Below are positions 39,547 to 48,360 of a stretch of DNA of 64,000 nt, piece by piece. The translations under genes and the position numbers were made by a program. Source of the stretch: Campylobacter devanensis (GTDB lineage Bacteria; Campylobacterota; Campylobacteria; Campylobacterales; Campylobacteraceae); NCBI RefSeq assembly GCF_002139915.1, contig NZ_CP018788.1, positions 558,001 through 622,000 on the forward strand. Direction: 5' to 3'. Within the stretch, counting starts at the first letter, position 1, and the number at the start of each line of letters is the position of its first letter. Below the pieces are notes generated by a model that worked only from the letters and a program-made list of their open reading frames with translations, made no database searches and was not told the DNA's origin.

Positions 39547-41384
39547 TAAATTACCAAAATAACACACTTTATAACTCTAAATTTGATGATATATATTTTA
39601 ACACTTATGAGCCTTTAACAGAGTGTGAATATACCTATAGTAGTGCCTTAGATGAGGTAGATAAAGATGAAATTGTGGTGGCTGAGGCTGGATTTGGTGC
39701 GGGGCTAAATCTCTATTGTACTCTTAAAAAGTTTAAAACTCTAAATAAAAAGAGCCTACACTATATCGCAGTTGAAAAGTATCCATTTACTAAAGATGAG
39801 TTAAATACTATCTATAATGATCTTGGGCTTGATGGTGCTATATATGGGGAGTTTTTGGATAGTTATTATATTATCCCAAATTCGCTTTTAAGAATTAATC
39901 TAAGCTCAAATATCACTATTGATATATATTTTGGTGATATTTTGGAGTTTTTAGATGAGTGTGATTTTAGGGCTGATATATGGTATTTAGATGGTTTTGC
40001 CCCTAGCAAAAATCCGCAAATGTGGAGCGAAGAGCTCATATCAAATTTAGCCGCTTATTCTAATAAAAATGCGATTATTAGGAGTTTTAGCACTGCTAGA
40101 GTTGTGCGTGATAGGCTTAGTCAAAATGGATTTGAGATATATAAATTAAAGGGCTATCATAAAAAGCGAGAGATGTTAAAAGCTATTTGCATAGAGCCAA
40201 AATCTAGGATAAAAAAGCAAATTTGGTTTGAGCCGCCAACTATCACAAAGCCTAATAGAGTTTTGGTAGTTGGTGCCGGTATAGCTGGATTATCCATAGC
40301 GACTATGCTTCAAAATGCTGGATTTGAAGTGATCGTAGCTGAGAGCAAAGACCAAGCCGCCGCCGGTGCTAGCTCAAATTTAGCCGGTATGTGTGTGCCA
40401 CTCATTACTCAGCCTGGGGTGATTTTGGGTGATATGCATATGAGTAGTTTTTTGCTCTCTAGGCAATTTTATAAGCAATTTGGTGGTGAGTTTGTGGATT
40501 TTTGCGGATGTGATGAGTATTTGATAAATGATAAAATGCTTAGTAAATTCAATCACAAAAGCGAGTTTTTTACAATTAGTAGCGATAAATATCCTAAGGC
40601 AAATATAAGCTTAGCCATGCAAATTATGCCTAAAAATCTCTGCCAAAGCCTAGCTAAAGAGCTTGATATGCTCTATAATCACGAAGTAAAATCGCTTAAA
40701 CGCCTTGGTAGTGGCTATGAGATTGGCTTTGATGGACTAAATGTGATTAAGGCGGATTTGGTGATTTTTGCTAATGGAAATAGGGCTAGGGAGCTTTTTA
40801 TAAGTGAGTTTAATGATCCATATATGCAACTTAGCAGCGTTCGTGGGCAGACTACACTAGCAAGTGAGTTTGTAAATCTCAATAGACCACTTAGCGCTAG
40901 GGGATATATCACAAAGGCGATTGATAAAATTCAGCTAATAGGTGCTAGTTACGCTAGGGGTGATGAGTATGCCTTGCCTAGGGATAGTGATGATGAGTCA
41001 AATTTGGCTTTGGTCAGTGAGTTTATAGATGGTAAAAATATAGATATAATTGGCTCAAATGTTGGATTTAGGGGTTATAGCGGGGATAGATTTCCTATAA
41101 TTGGCGGTATTCATAATGCTAGTGAGTATATGCGAATTTATAGCTCACTCTTATGGACAAAGGCTAAATCAACTCACCAAAATCCGATATACCATCCAAA
41201 TATTTTGATATCAGCAGCTCACGGATCAAGGGGGCTTAGTACTGGAATTTTGGGGGCTAATATGCTATTAGATATGGTTTTGGGGCGTCAAATTTGCGTT
41301 AAAAAGAGCATAATCAATGCTCTAAATCCATCAAGATTTCTAATTAGAAAACTAAAAAAAGGCTTAGTAAAATCAAGTAGCTAA
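39543..41384 (+). CDS. mnmC: Bifunctional tRNA 5-methylaminomethyl-2-thiouridine biosynthesis protein
   Basis: 613 aa with both domains. The N-terminal methyltransferase domain (about 1-220) has VVAEAGFGAGLNLY and IWYLDGFAPSKNPQMWS; the C-terminal FAD oxidoreductase (about 235-613) opens with RVLVVGAGIAGLSIATML. It completes the mnm5s2U34 wobble modification. Domain order is as in E. coli. It is last of the run that starts at tyrS. Confidence 0.95.
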   Translation: MINYQNNTLYNSKFDDIYFNTYEPLTECEYTYSSALDEVDKDEIVVAEAGFGAGLNLYCTLKKFKTLNKKSLHYIAVEKYPFTKDELNTIYNDLGLDGAIYGEFLDSYYIIPNSLLRINLSSNITIDIYFGDILEFLDECDFRADIWYLDGFAPSKNPQMWSEELISNLAAYSNKNAIIRSFSTARVVRDRLSQNGFEIYKLKGYHKKREMLKAICIEPKSRIKKQIWFEPPTITKPNRVLVVGAGIAGLSIATMLQNAGFEVIVAESKDQAAAGASSNLAGMCVPLITQPGVILGDMHMSSFLLSRQFYKQFGGEFVDFCGCDEYLINDKMLSKFNHKSEFFTISSDKYPKANISLAMQIMPKNLCQSLAKELDMLYNHEVKSLKRLGSGYEIGFDGLNVIKADLVIFANGNRARELFISEFNDPYMQLSSVRGQTTLASEFVNLNRPLSARGYITKAIDKIQLIGASYARGDEYALPRDSDDESNLALVSEFIDGKNIDIIGSNVGFRGYSGDRFPIIGGIHNASEYMRIYSSLLWTKAKSTHQNPIYHPNILISAAHGSRGLSTGILGANMLLDMVLGRQICVKKSIINALNPSRFLIRKLKKGLVKSSS

Positions 41385-41447
41385 AATAATAAGCTAAGTC
41401 AATTATAAATTTAGTTAAAATTACCAAAAGCTTATAAAAGGATTAAA

Positions 41448-41963
41448 ATGTATTGGCAAGATACGCAAATAGCAGTTGTGGAGTGCGATGGTAGGTTTTT
41501 TGCTTTAAATGGCTGGAATGATGAGTGCTTTGATAGATGTTGGGAGTGTTCTAGCAAGGATGGCAAGAGATTTGATAGCATTGTAGGCGATGAGACATAT
41601 CGAATTTGGTGCGATGAAAATGGTGTTAGGTTGGAGCCAAACTGCTTTGGTGCTAAGGATAGTATAGAGTATATGTATAAGGTTTTGGTGCCGTATTCTG
41701 GGGCGGCAAATAGTGTAAATGGCGAGATTTTACGAGCTGTTTTAGCTATAGAAAATGGCGAGTCATATAGAAGTGGAGCTATAAAATTTATAAATTCACA
41801 TATAGATGATAGTGAGATTTTAACTCTTTTAGGCTCTTTAAAAGATGGCGATATGAGTAAATTTAGCGAGTTTAAAAGTATGGTCGAGAGCCATATCTAT
41901 GCTAAGTTTTTGGCAAATGAATTTATAGATAATTTTGTTGATTTTGAAGATTTGGCAGATTGA
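41448..41963 (+). CDS. Unrecognised cysteine-rich small protein
   Basis: 171 aa, not recognised. It has AAAAGGA correctly placed before the ATG. The first 70 residues are Cys- and Trp-rich (C13, C27, C31, C34, C55, C66), with C31-x-x-C34 a possible metal or thiol pair; the last 80 residues look helical and acidic. There is no signal peptide or TM helix, so it is probably cytosolic. It stands alone between mnmC and the convergent dynamin genes. Confidence 0.65.
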   Translation: MYWQDTQIAVVECDGRFFALNGWNDECFDRCWECSSKDGKRFDSIVGDETYRIWCDENGVRLEPNCFGAKDSIEYMYKVLVPYSGAANSVNGEILRAVLAIENGESYRSGAIKFINSHIDDSEILTLLGSLKDGDMSKFSEFKSMVESHIYAKFLANEFIDNFVDFEDLAD

Positions 41964-41971
41964 CTCTGCCA
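41953..41971. terminator. Hairpin overlapping the stop codon of the cysteine-rich gene
   Basis: TGGCAGA / TCTGCCA, a 7-bp perfect stem with 5-nt loop, contains the plus-gene stop and abuts the minus-gene stop. No T-tract follows on either strand, so it may be an end-stabilising structure more than a true terminator. Confidence 0.4.
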
Positions 41972-43771
41972 TCAAGACCAGCTAAAACTGCTAAGCTCAT
42001 CAAGATCGCCTTTATATTTGGCTTTTAATGAGTTTATGTAGGTTTGGTTTTTACCCATTAATTGCTCTGTTTGGGCTTGGAGTGAGTTTATGAATTTGGT
42101 GATAAATGTGGAGTTACCAGTAAATTCACTCTCAAATTCATAGTAGCTTAACTCATTTAAGATTCTCTCATTTATCTCACTAAGTCTAGGATAATAGAGG
42201 CTAAAAGCAAGTGGGTCAGACTCATAATCTTTGCTACTTTTTTCACATTTTTGGGCGATGAAATTTACACTTAATCTAATTGCGTTTTGATAGTTAGCAC
42301 TAACTTTGATAAATACTCTTTCAAAAAATAGCTCTAAATTTGAAAATTTAGCCAAAAATAGAGTTTCAATATCGCTTAAAAATAGAGAATAAACCTCACT
42401 TGAAAATTTACGAATATCAGCAAATATTAGATCTGAGTGGAGTGGGTCAGATTTTCTAAGGCTTTCATATTTGGCTTTATAGCGAAGTGTTAGCTCTTTT
42501 AACTCATCAAAAATAGCTTGTAAATCAGCTAGGATTTCGCTTTGAAATTCGCTTAAATCTCGCTTAAATTTTTTAAATATTTTGGTAAATTTCTCATCAT
42601 TATAGATTAGTTTAGCCAAAATTTCATCTATATCTAAGCTAACTCTTTCATACTCTATCTTCTCAAAGCTATTTTTATTTAAAAAGCCGGTTTTTTCTTT
42701 ATAATAGGCGGATTTTTGGTTTTTTAAAGCGGAGTTGATCTCATTTGCGATTAGGGCGGCATTTTGTTTAATAGCTTCAAAAAATATCTCAAATTTAGAG
42801 TTATAGCTCTCTTTTAGCTCGCTAAATTTGAGATTAGTTTTGTTTTGAAATTTAGTGAAAATATCTGAAATTTCATCTAAGATATTGATGAAATTTAAAT
42901 TTTGATTTTGTGATGAGAGGAGTATCTCTTGCGAAGTTGCTTTGATAAAATCCTCTTTTGTGTTTGCTATTTTATCTAGGAATTTAAACACCGCTTCAAA
43001 TCCGCTATCGCTGTTATTTTCTCTTTGGAGTTTGGCCGAGATAGCCTCAACAGAGCTAAAATAATTGCTATATGTGAGATTGGCGTGGGTTAAAACTCTA
43101 GTTATCTCATCGCTACTTAATTTATCTTTTTGGTTTAATAGGGCAATTGCGTTTTGTTTTAGGCTATTTGGGATGAGAGTTAGCTCATCTAGCTCGCTTT
43201 TTCTAGCGGCATTATCGATTAAGCTAATCCAAATTAAAGCTACGGCTTCTTTTAATATCATTTTAGTCTCATTGGTATCAGCGTCGCTTCTTGAATTTAG
43301 CCCAGGGGTATCGATGAAACTTATCTTTTTAAGTAGTTCATTTGGGGCGTAGATTGTGAGATTTTTGACATCTTTTAGGGCGTGGCGTTGATCTACAAAG
43401 GCGCTTAGCTCATCTATATTTTTATACTCATCTCTACCATCGTTGTGTAGAATTTTAAGCATATAATTTGGTGCGTATTTGATAAATGTAGGCTTAGCAG
43501 TTACTGGCACAACCCCAGTTGGTAATATATCAGCACCTAAAAGTGCGTTTAAAAAGCTTGATTTCCCGCTACTAAACTGCCCGACAATCGCTACAAGCGG
43601 CGGTTCGTGGCTTAGTAGGCTAAGGAAGTTTAATCTCTCGATTAGTTCCTTACTAGGGTGAAATTTAGGCTCACAAATAAAGGCACAAAATCTCTCAAAT
43701 TCACCTAAAAATCCATCATCAAAGCTGATTTGATATACTCTTTTATACTCTTTTATAAACTCTTTTAGCAT
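41972..43771 (-). CDS. Bacterial dynamin-like GTPase, DLP2-type
   Basis: 599 aa. G1 is GQFSSGKSS (64-72), G3 is DTPG (154-157), G4 is NQKD (213-216), with long helical stretches after the G domain. It resembles C. jejuni Cj0412 (DLP2), which pairs with DLP1 in a membrane-tethering hetero-tetramer. No strong TM helix is visible; membrane contact probably comes through a paddle. The start overlaps the DLP1 stop by 7 nt. Confidence 0.88.
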   Translation of the reverse strand: MLKEFIKEYKRVYQISFDDGFLGEFERFCAFICEPKFHPSKELIERLNFLSLLSHEPPLVAIVGQFSSGKSSFLNALLGADILPTGVVPVTAKPTFIKYAPNYMLKILHNDGRDEYKNIDELSAFVDQRHALKDVKNLTIYAPNELLKKISFIDTPGLNSRSDADTNETKMILKEAVALIWISLIDNAARKSELDELTLIPNSLKQNAIALLNQKDKLSSDEITRVLTHANLTYSNYFSSVEAISAKLQRENNSDSGFEAVFKFLDKIANTKEDFIKATSQEILLSSQNQNLNFINILDEISDIFTKFQNKTNLKFSELKESYNSKFEIFFEAIKQNAALIANEINSALKNQKSAYYKEKTGFLNKNSFEKIEYERVSLDIDEILAKLIYNDEKFTKIFKKFKRDLSEFQSEILADLQAIFDELKELTLRYKAKYESLRKSDPLHSDLIFADIRKFSSEVYSLFLSDIETLFLAKFSNLELFFERVFIKVSANYQNAIRLSVNFIAQKCEKSSKDYESDPLAFSLYYPRLSEINERILNELSYYEFESEFTGNSTFITKFINSLQAQTEQLMGKNQTYINSLKAKYKGDLDELSSFSWS

Positions 43772-45843
43772 AGCTCTATCCTATTTTTGATCTCTTGGCA
43801 TTGCGATATTTTGGTATCTATATCGGTTATTAATTGCTCTTTGTCTTTGATATTTTCAAAGGCTGATTTGGCTAGTTTGTTTATCTGTTCTTCTTTGGTT
43901 TGTAGATGCTCTCTCATAGCGTTTAACTCAAATTTAATACCATTTATATACTCGTTTGTACAAGCACTAGCTAGTTTGCTAAGTTGGTTTGGTAGATTTA
44001 AACTCACTATAAAATCATCAAAAATTTTGGTTAAATTAGCCCCTATAATCTCAATATTTTTATCACTTTTAATAGCTTTATTTACATCGCTATTTAAAAT
44101 TTCGTAGTTGATTTTAGGTAGATTTTGGTCTATATAACCCCTAATATCTGGCAGATTCAAATTCGCATTTTTCGCCCCAAGTTTTAGCTCTAAAATTTTA
44201 TTAGCAGAGTCAATATCCTTGCTGATTTGTTGCTTAAAATCTCTGAAAAAATCTATAAAAGAGTCATTAAAACCACTCTCTATAATCACCCCAAGTCTAG
44301 CGGTATCTAGCTTGATTTTTTTATTTGTGGCGTATTTGACATCGCTGATTACTCTATCTTTGATTTTAGCGCTTATGGCTTTTAGCGTTGCGTTGCTATT
44401 TTCGTTATCATAATTCAATCTTTTAAGTAGATTTTCAAGTTCGCTATTTATGCTATTTGTGGCACTGCTTATCTCATCTATCTCATTTTGGAGTGATTTG
44501 ACAAGCTCTTTGGCTGTGGAGGTATCTGATGTTAGGGCTGTTTTTTGTGCTTTTAGATCATCTTCTATTAAATTTGCGACATTTAAAAGCTCTTTTTTGT
44601 AGTTATCGATAATTAGAGTTGCCTTTTTGGAATTTGAACCAAAAAAGCTCTCATAAATATAGCCTTTTAGTTCATCTATTCCGATATTTTTAATCGCTGA
44701 AATGGTAAAAAACTTCGTCTCATCAGCCAAGCTCTCATCAAACCCACACTCACTAAGCTCGGTTTTTATACTATTTTTGGTGTAGTTTAAAACCTCTTTT
44801 ATATCATTTGGACTAATCTTATCAATGTGCGTAAGAGCGATGATTAGGCCTGCGCTTTTACCATTTTTTAGAGTATTTACTATAAATGCCATATCTTTTT
44901 TTGTTGCGCTTTGACTAGCGTTCATTAGATGAAGTGTAAAATCGCTTTGACTCATATAATTGGCTGTTAAAATCTCACGCAATACCACCGCATCATCAAG
45001 GCCAGGAGTATCAACTATATCAATTCCATCTTTTAAAATATCTAATTTAATCCCCAAAATCACCTCTTTAACCATCTTGCTAATCTCATTAGAAGCTGTT
45101 GTGTAGGACTTTAACTCATCTATTGGGATGATTTTGTCTTGTATCTCTTGTGGTTCTAAATCCATCGATTTTAGCTCTTCGGGCGACCAGAAGCATACTT
45201 TGGCAAATTCATCTTCGCTATATGTTAAGACACTTAAATTCGCCGTTTCAGGGATATTTGATGCGCCTAGAATTTTCTTATTCATTAAAGCGTTTAAAGT
45301 GCTACTTTTACCAGCGTTGATAACTCCAGTAACTGCTATTTTAAATTTAGAGTTATTGGCGCTATCATATGCATTGCTTAATCTTTTACTAACTTCGCTA
45401 AGTTTAAATTCGCTTAAGATTTGATGAATTTCATTTAATGCATGTAAATTTTTATGAAATGGCTGAGTTTCAGCACTATTTTGAATAGTATGGTTTAATT
45501 CAAGATTATTTATAAAATCACTTATAAGATTATATCCATTAAAATCTATAATCTCATTTTTGGCTAGTTCATTTAATCCATTTAATACTTTTTGATTATC
45601 TATTTTTATAGATTTTATAGCATTGATTATACCGATTTGACTTAATTGGACGCTATACTCATTTAGATTTAAATTTGCTTTTGAAAATATATCTTTTAAG
45701 CTTTGAAGTTTGATTAATCTATCATAATTTCGTGGATTTATACAAAGTATTATCGCCGCTTCATCGCTATTAAATTCACTTATGTGATTCTCATCTACAT
45801 ATAGGGTTTTAACTCCCCAAATTTGTTCTAATATTTTAACCAT
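43765..45843 (-). CDS. Bacterial dynamin-like GTPase, DLP1-type
   Basis: 692 aa. An N-terminal region of about 150 residues, absent in the partner, precedes the G domain: G1 GVINAGKSS (173-181), G3 DTPG in IDIVDTPGLDD, G4 is THID, with a divergent first residue. The remainder is helical. It resembles C. jejuni Cj0411 (DLP1), the longer half of the tethering pair. It is translationally coupled to dsbB upstream (16-nt overlap) and DLP2 downstream. Confidence 0.88.
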   Translation of the reverse strand: MVKILEQIWGVKTLYVDENHISEFNSDEAAIILCINPRNYDRLIKLQSLKDIFSKANLNLNEYSVQLSQIGIINAIKSIKIDNQKVLNGLNELAKNEIIDFNGYNLISDFINNLELNHTIQNSAETQPFHKNLHALNEIHQILSEFKLSEVSKRLSNAYDSANNSKFKIAVTGVINAGKSSTLNALMNKKILGASNIPETANLSVLTYSEDEFAKVCFWSPEELKSMDLEPQEIQDKIIPIDELKSYTTASNEISKMVKEVILGIKLDILKDGIDIVDTPGLDDAVVLREILTANYMSQSDFTLHLMNASQSATKKDMAFIVNTLKNGKSAGLIIALTHIDKISPNDIKEVLNYTKNSIKTELSECGFDESLADETKFFTISAIKNIGIDELKGYIYESFFGSNSKKATLIIDNYKKELLNVANLIEDDLKAQKTALTSDTSTAKELVKSLQNEIDEISSATNSINSELENLLKRLNYDNENSNATLKAISAKIKDRVISDVKYATNKKIKLDTARLGVIIESGFNDSFIDFFRDFKQQISKDIDSANKILELKLGAKNANLNLPDIRGYIDQNLPKINYEILNSDVNKAIKSDKNIEIIGANLTKIFDDFIVSLNLPNQLSKLASACTNEYINGIKFELNAMREHLQTKEEQINKLAKSAFENIKDKEQLITDIDTKISQCQEIKNRIELC

Positions 45844-46430
45844 TTTTTTACCTTTTTAACTCTTGATATTAATAAAATTGCTCCTAAAATCAAAACTAAA
45901 ATAAATATAGCAAAAGAGATTTGTGCCATATTAATTAGCTTTAAGTTTGGGATTAAATACCAGCCATTTTGATATAAATCTATCAAATAGGCTTGAAGTG
46001 GGTCAAATTTACTTCCAAGTGGCGGCATAGGCATATCAAGGCCACATTGACCAGTTGCTTTAAATAGTGATGGCATAATCTCATCCCATGCAATTTTTAG
46101 CTCAAAAATAGGCCTGTCAAGACAGCCTTTTACTCCAAATGGATTTGCATTGGCAATTGCTTGATGGATTGTATTTAGTTTCAAACTCTCTAAAAGACCA
46201 CAAATCGCCCCATAACTAAAAACTAAAACCCCAAATATATAAAGTAAAATTTGCTTATAAAATATCGCTATAAAAATAGCTCCAAATCCTGCTATAATCA
46301 TATAATATCGTATATAGATACACTGCACACATGGACGCATATATAGATAATTTTGAAATATAAAATGTGCCACGCCGACGCAAAAAAGCATAAAAACACC
46401 TATATAAATCCATAATCTTTTACTACTCAT
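45828..46430 (-). CDS. dsbB: DsbB/DsbI-family disulfide oxidoreductase
   Basis: 200 aa with four to five hydrophobic helices. The redox pair CVQC (C34, C37) lies in the first periplasmic loop and C103 and C129 form the second pair in a long periplasmic loop, the DsbB pattern. It reoxidises periplasmic DsbA and passes electrons to quinone. It lacks the extra C-terminal propeller of C. jejuni DsbI. It is the first gene of the dsbB-DLP1-DLP2 operon. Confidence 0.88.
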   Translation of the reverse strand: MSSKRLWIYIGVFMLFCVGVAHFIFQNYLYMRPCVQCIYIRYYMIIAGFGAIFIAIFYKQILLYIFGVLVFSYGAICGLLESLKLNTIHQAIANANPFGVKGCLDRPIFELKIAWDEIMPSLFKATGQCGLDMPMPPLGSKFDPLQAYLIDLYQNGWYLIPNLKLINMAQISFAIFILVLILGAILLISRVKKVKKWLKY

Positions 46431-46459
46431 TTAATACCATTGTGTTGAATTTGGGCTTT

Positions 46460-46465
46460 ATTATA
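46460..46465 (-). promoter_or_regulatory. -10 element for dsbB-dynamin operon
   Basis: Minus-strand TATAAT, 29 bp upstream of the dsbB ATG, back to back with the plus-strand promoter at 46478. Confidence 0.5.
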
Positions 46466-46477
46466 ACCAAAACTTGC

Positions 46478-46483
46478 TATAAT
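46478..46483 (+). promoter_or_regulatory. -10 element for the DUF234-like gene and flgS
   Basis: TTGCTATAAT, an extended -10 (TG-x-TATAAT-like), lies 27 bp before the TTG start at 46511. The divergent spacer is only 80 bp. Confidence 0.55.
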
Positions 46484-46510
46484 TTTGTAAATTTAAAAGG
46501 TTAGAGTGAT

Positions 46511-47323
46511 TTGGATACCTTAAAATATCTGCAATTTTATTTTGTTTTTGACCGGATTTTAGATGGTTATGATGATATTTTTGAGGCGATTGATGGCGAA
46601 ATTTTGGCTAAATTTGATAGTTTTTGTAGCGAATTTAATTTCTATCATGATGAGGCGAAAATATTTCTAATGCGCCTTGCTAAGGGTGATAGAAAGAGAT
46701 TTGTAGCAAGTAAATATCTACCTAGAGCGCTTAGCTTGGCTATAATTAGTGAGTTAAATACTAAGGGATTTATCAAATTTGAGTACTCAAAAGAGGTAAA
46801 ACCGGTTAAAAATCGCCACCAAAAGTTAAAAAAAGAGCTTAGAAGATATCAAATTCAAGATAAAATTCACTTTACTAAGCGGTTTTATAGATTTTGGTTT
46901 AGATTTATTGAGCCAAATTTAGAGCTTTTAAAAGCTGGTGATAAAGAGTCTGTAATGGATAAGATAAAAGTAGAATTTGACCACTACTGCTCGCTTGAGT
47001 TTGAACTAGCAAGCATTGAGCTACTCTCAAAAAATTTAAATATTCCAAAAGAGCAAATCTCAAGCTATTGGGATAAGGAAAATGAGATTGATATCTACAC
47101 TAGTTATGATGGTTTTACTCTAGTGGCCGAAGCTAAATATAAGGAGCGAAAAATCTGTAAAAATATACTAAATTTATTAATGCAAAAGTGTGAAAAATCT
47201 AAAATAAATTGGGATAAGATGGCGTTATTTTCAAAATCTGGCTTTAGCAATGAGCTTTTAGGGCTTAGAGATAATAGAGTGATTTTGTTTGGACTTGATG
47301 ATTTTAAGGATTTATATGAATGA
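46511..47323 (+). CDS. DUF234-like protein with PD-(D/E)XK nuclease-type C-terminus, coupled to flgS
   Basis: 270 aa. A wHTH-like N-terminal part is followed by HFTKRFYRFWFRFIEPNLE and a C-terminal domain with ENEIDIYTS (D194) and VAEAKYK (E207, K209), then LFSKSGF. This series matches the DUF234 half of archaeal-type (ATPase_2) ATPases, here without an ATPase domain. The D...ExK set is a PD-(D/E)XK nuclease signature. Function unknown. TTG start; the stop overlaps the flgS ATG by 8 nt. A gene occupies the same place before flgS in C. jejuni. Confidence 0.68.
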   Translation: MDTLKYLQFYFVFDRILDGYDDIFEAIDGEILAKFDSFCSEFNFYHDEAKIFLMRLAKGDRKRFVASKYLPRALSLAIISELNTKGFIKFEYSKEVKPVKNRHQKLKKELRRYQIQDKIHFTKRFYRFWFRFIEPNLELLKAGDKESVMDKIKVEFDHYCSLEFELASIELLSKNLNIPKEQISSYWDKENEIDIYTSYDGFTLVAEAKYKERKICKNILNLLMQKCEKSKINWDKMALFSKSGFSNELLGLRDNRVILFGLDDFKDLYE

Positions 47324-48299
47324 GAATATAAAAAGTATAGAAGAAGGGCTAAAAAGCCTAATAGAACAGACATATTTAATAGAAAAAGAGTATAAAGTAT
47401 TAGGCGAGTCCTATGCAAATTTGCAAAAGTTTACCCAAGGGATTGTCGAGAGTTTAGGTGCATCACTATGGGCGATTAGTACTAGTGGCGAAGTAATGCT
47501 AAGTAATGATAAGGCCAAGCAAATTATGGATATCTTGCCTAGTATTAATATGCAAAAAAGTACTCAAGAGGTTGAATTTGATGGTAGGGTTTATGCTATT
47601 AAAATTACTCACAATATGCAAAATAAAATAATTTTAGCTACTGATATAACTGATGAAAAACGAAGCGCTAGACTAGTATCAATGGGTGCAGTAGCAGCAC
47701 ATCTTTCTCATGAGATTCGCAATCCAATAGGTTCAATTTCATTATTAACTAGTACGCTTTTAAAACGAATAGATGATAGAAATCGACCATTAATAGAAGA
47801 GATAAAAAAGGCTATTTATAGAGTTGAGGGGATTATAAAGGCAACATTGCTTTTTACCAAAGGTGTTCAAATAAGTGCAAATGAATTTAAGTTAAAAGAT
47901 TTAGAGATTATGTGTGGCGAGGCGGTTGCACAATATGCATTTACTAAAGATATCGAGTTTAAATTTAGCGGTTTTGATGGGGTGATTTGTGGTGATATAA
48001 ATTTGCTTGATTTGGTGTTTAGTAACTTTATATTTAATGCTATTGATGCGATTGAAGAGAGTAATGATGATGGCGGTGTAGTAAGCATAGAACATAAATT
48101 TAAAGATGGTATGCATAATTTTTATATCAGTGATAGTGGTGTGCAACTACCTAGTGGAACAATATTTGAGCCGTTTAAGACTACAAAGCTTAAAGGTAAT
48201 GGTTTGGGTCTTGCGCTTAGCTTAGAGATTATAAATGCTCATAAAGGCTCAGTTGCAGTTCAAAATGAACCAAAACTATTTACAATAAGCCTGCCTTAA
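47316..48299 (+). CDS. flgS: Flagellar sensor histidine kinase FlgS
   Basis: 327 aa, no TM helix, so cytosolic. An N-terminal coiled coil and small PAS-like region (to about 115), a DHp helix with phospho-acceptor H132 in AAHLSHEIRNP, and a HATPase_c domain with N box NFIFNAIDAIEES and G boxes (KLKGNGLGLALS). In Campylobacter FlgS phosphorylates FlgR to activate sigma54 flagellar promoters, such as the one at 62250. Start chosen at 47316 with AAGGA 5 nt upstream. Confidence 0.9.
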   Translation: MNENIKSIEEGLKSLIEQTYLIEKEYKVLGESYANLQKFTQGIVESLGASLWAISTSGEVMLSNDKAKQIMDILPSINMQKSTQEVEFDGRVYAIKITHNMQNKIILATDITDEKRSARLVSMGAVAAHLSHEIRNPIGSISLLTSTLLKRIDDRNRPLIEEIKKAIYRVEGIIKATLLFTKGVQISANEFKLKDLEIMCGEAVAQYAFTKDIEFKFSGFDGVICGDINLLDLVFSNFIFNAIDAIEESNDDGGVVSIEHKFKDGMHNFYISDSGVQLPSGTIFEPFKTTKLKGNGLGLALSLEIINAHKGSVAVQNEPKLFTISLP

Positions 48300-48360
48300 A
48301 AGTGCTTTTTAAGTAAATTTGGGGTAAATTTAGCAAATTTTTATACATTAAGGAGTTATA

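Noticed and set aside
47901-48146. Antisense open frame within flgS
   Set aside because: Low-complexity Ile/Thr-rich translation, no RBS and no homology suggestion.
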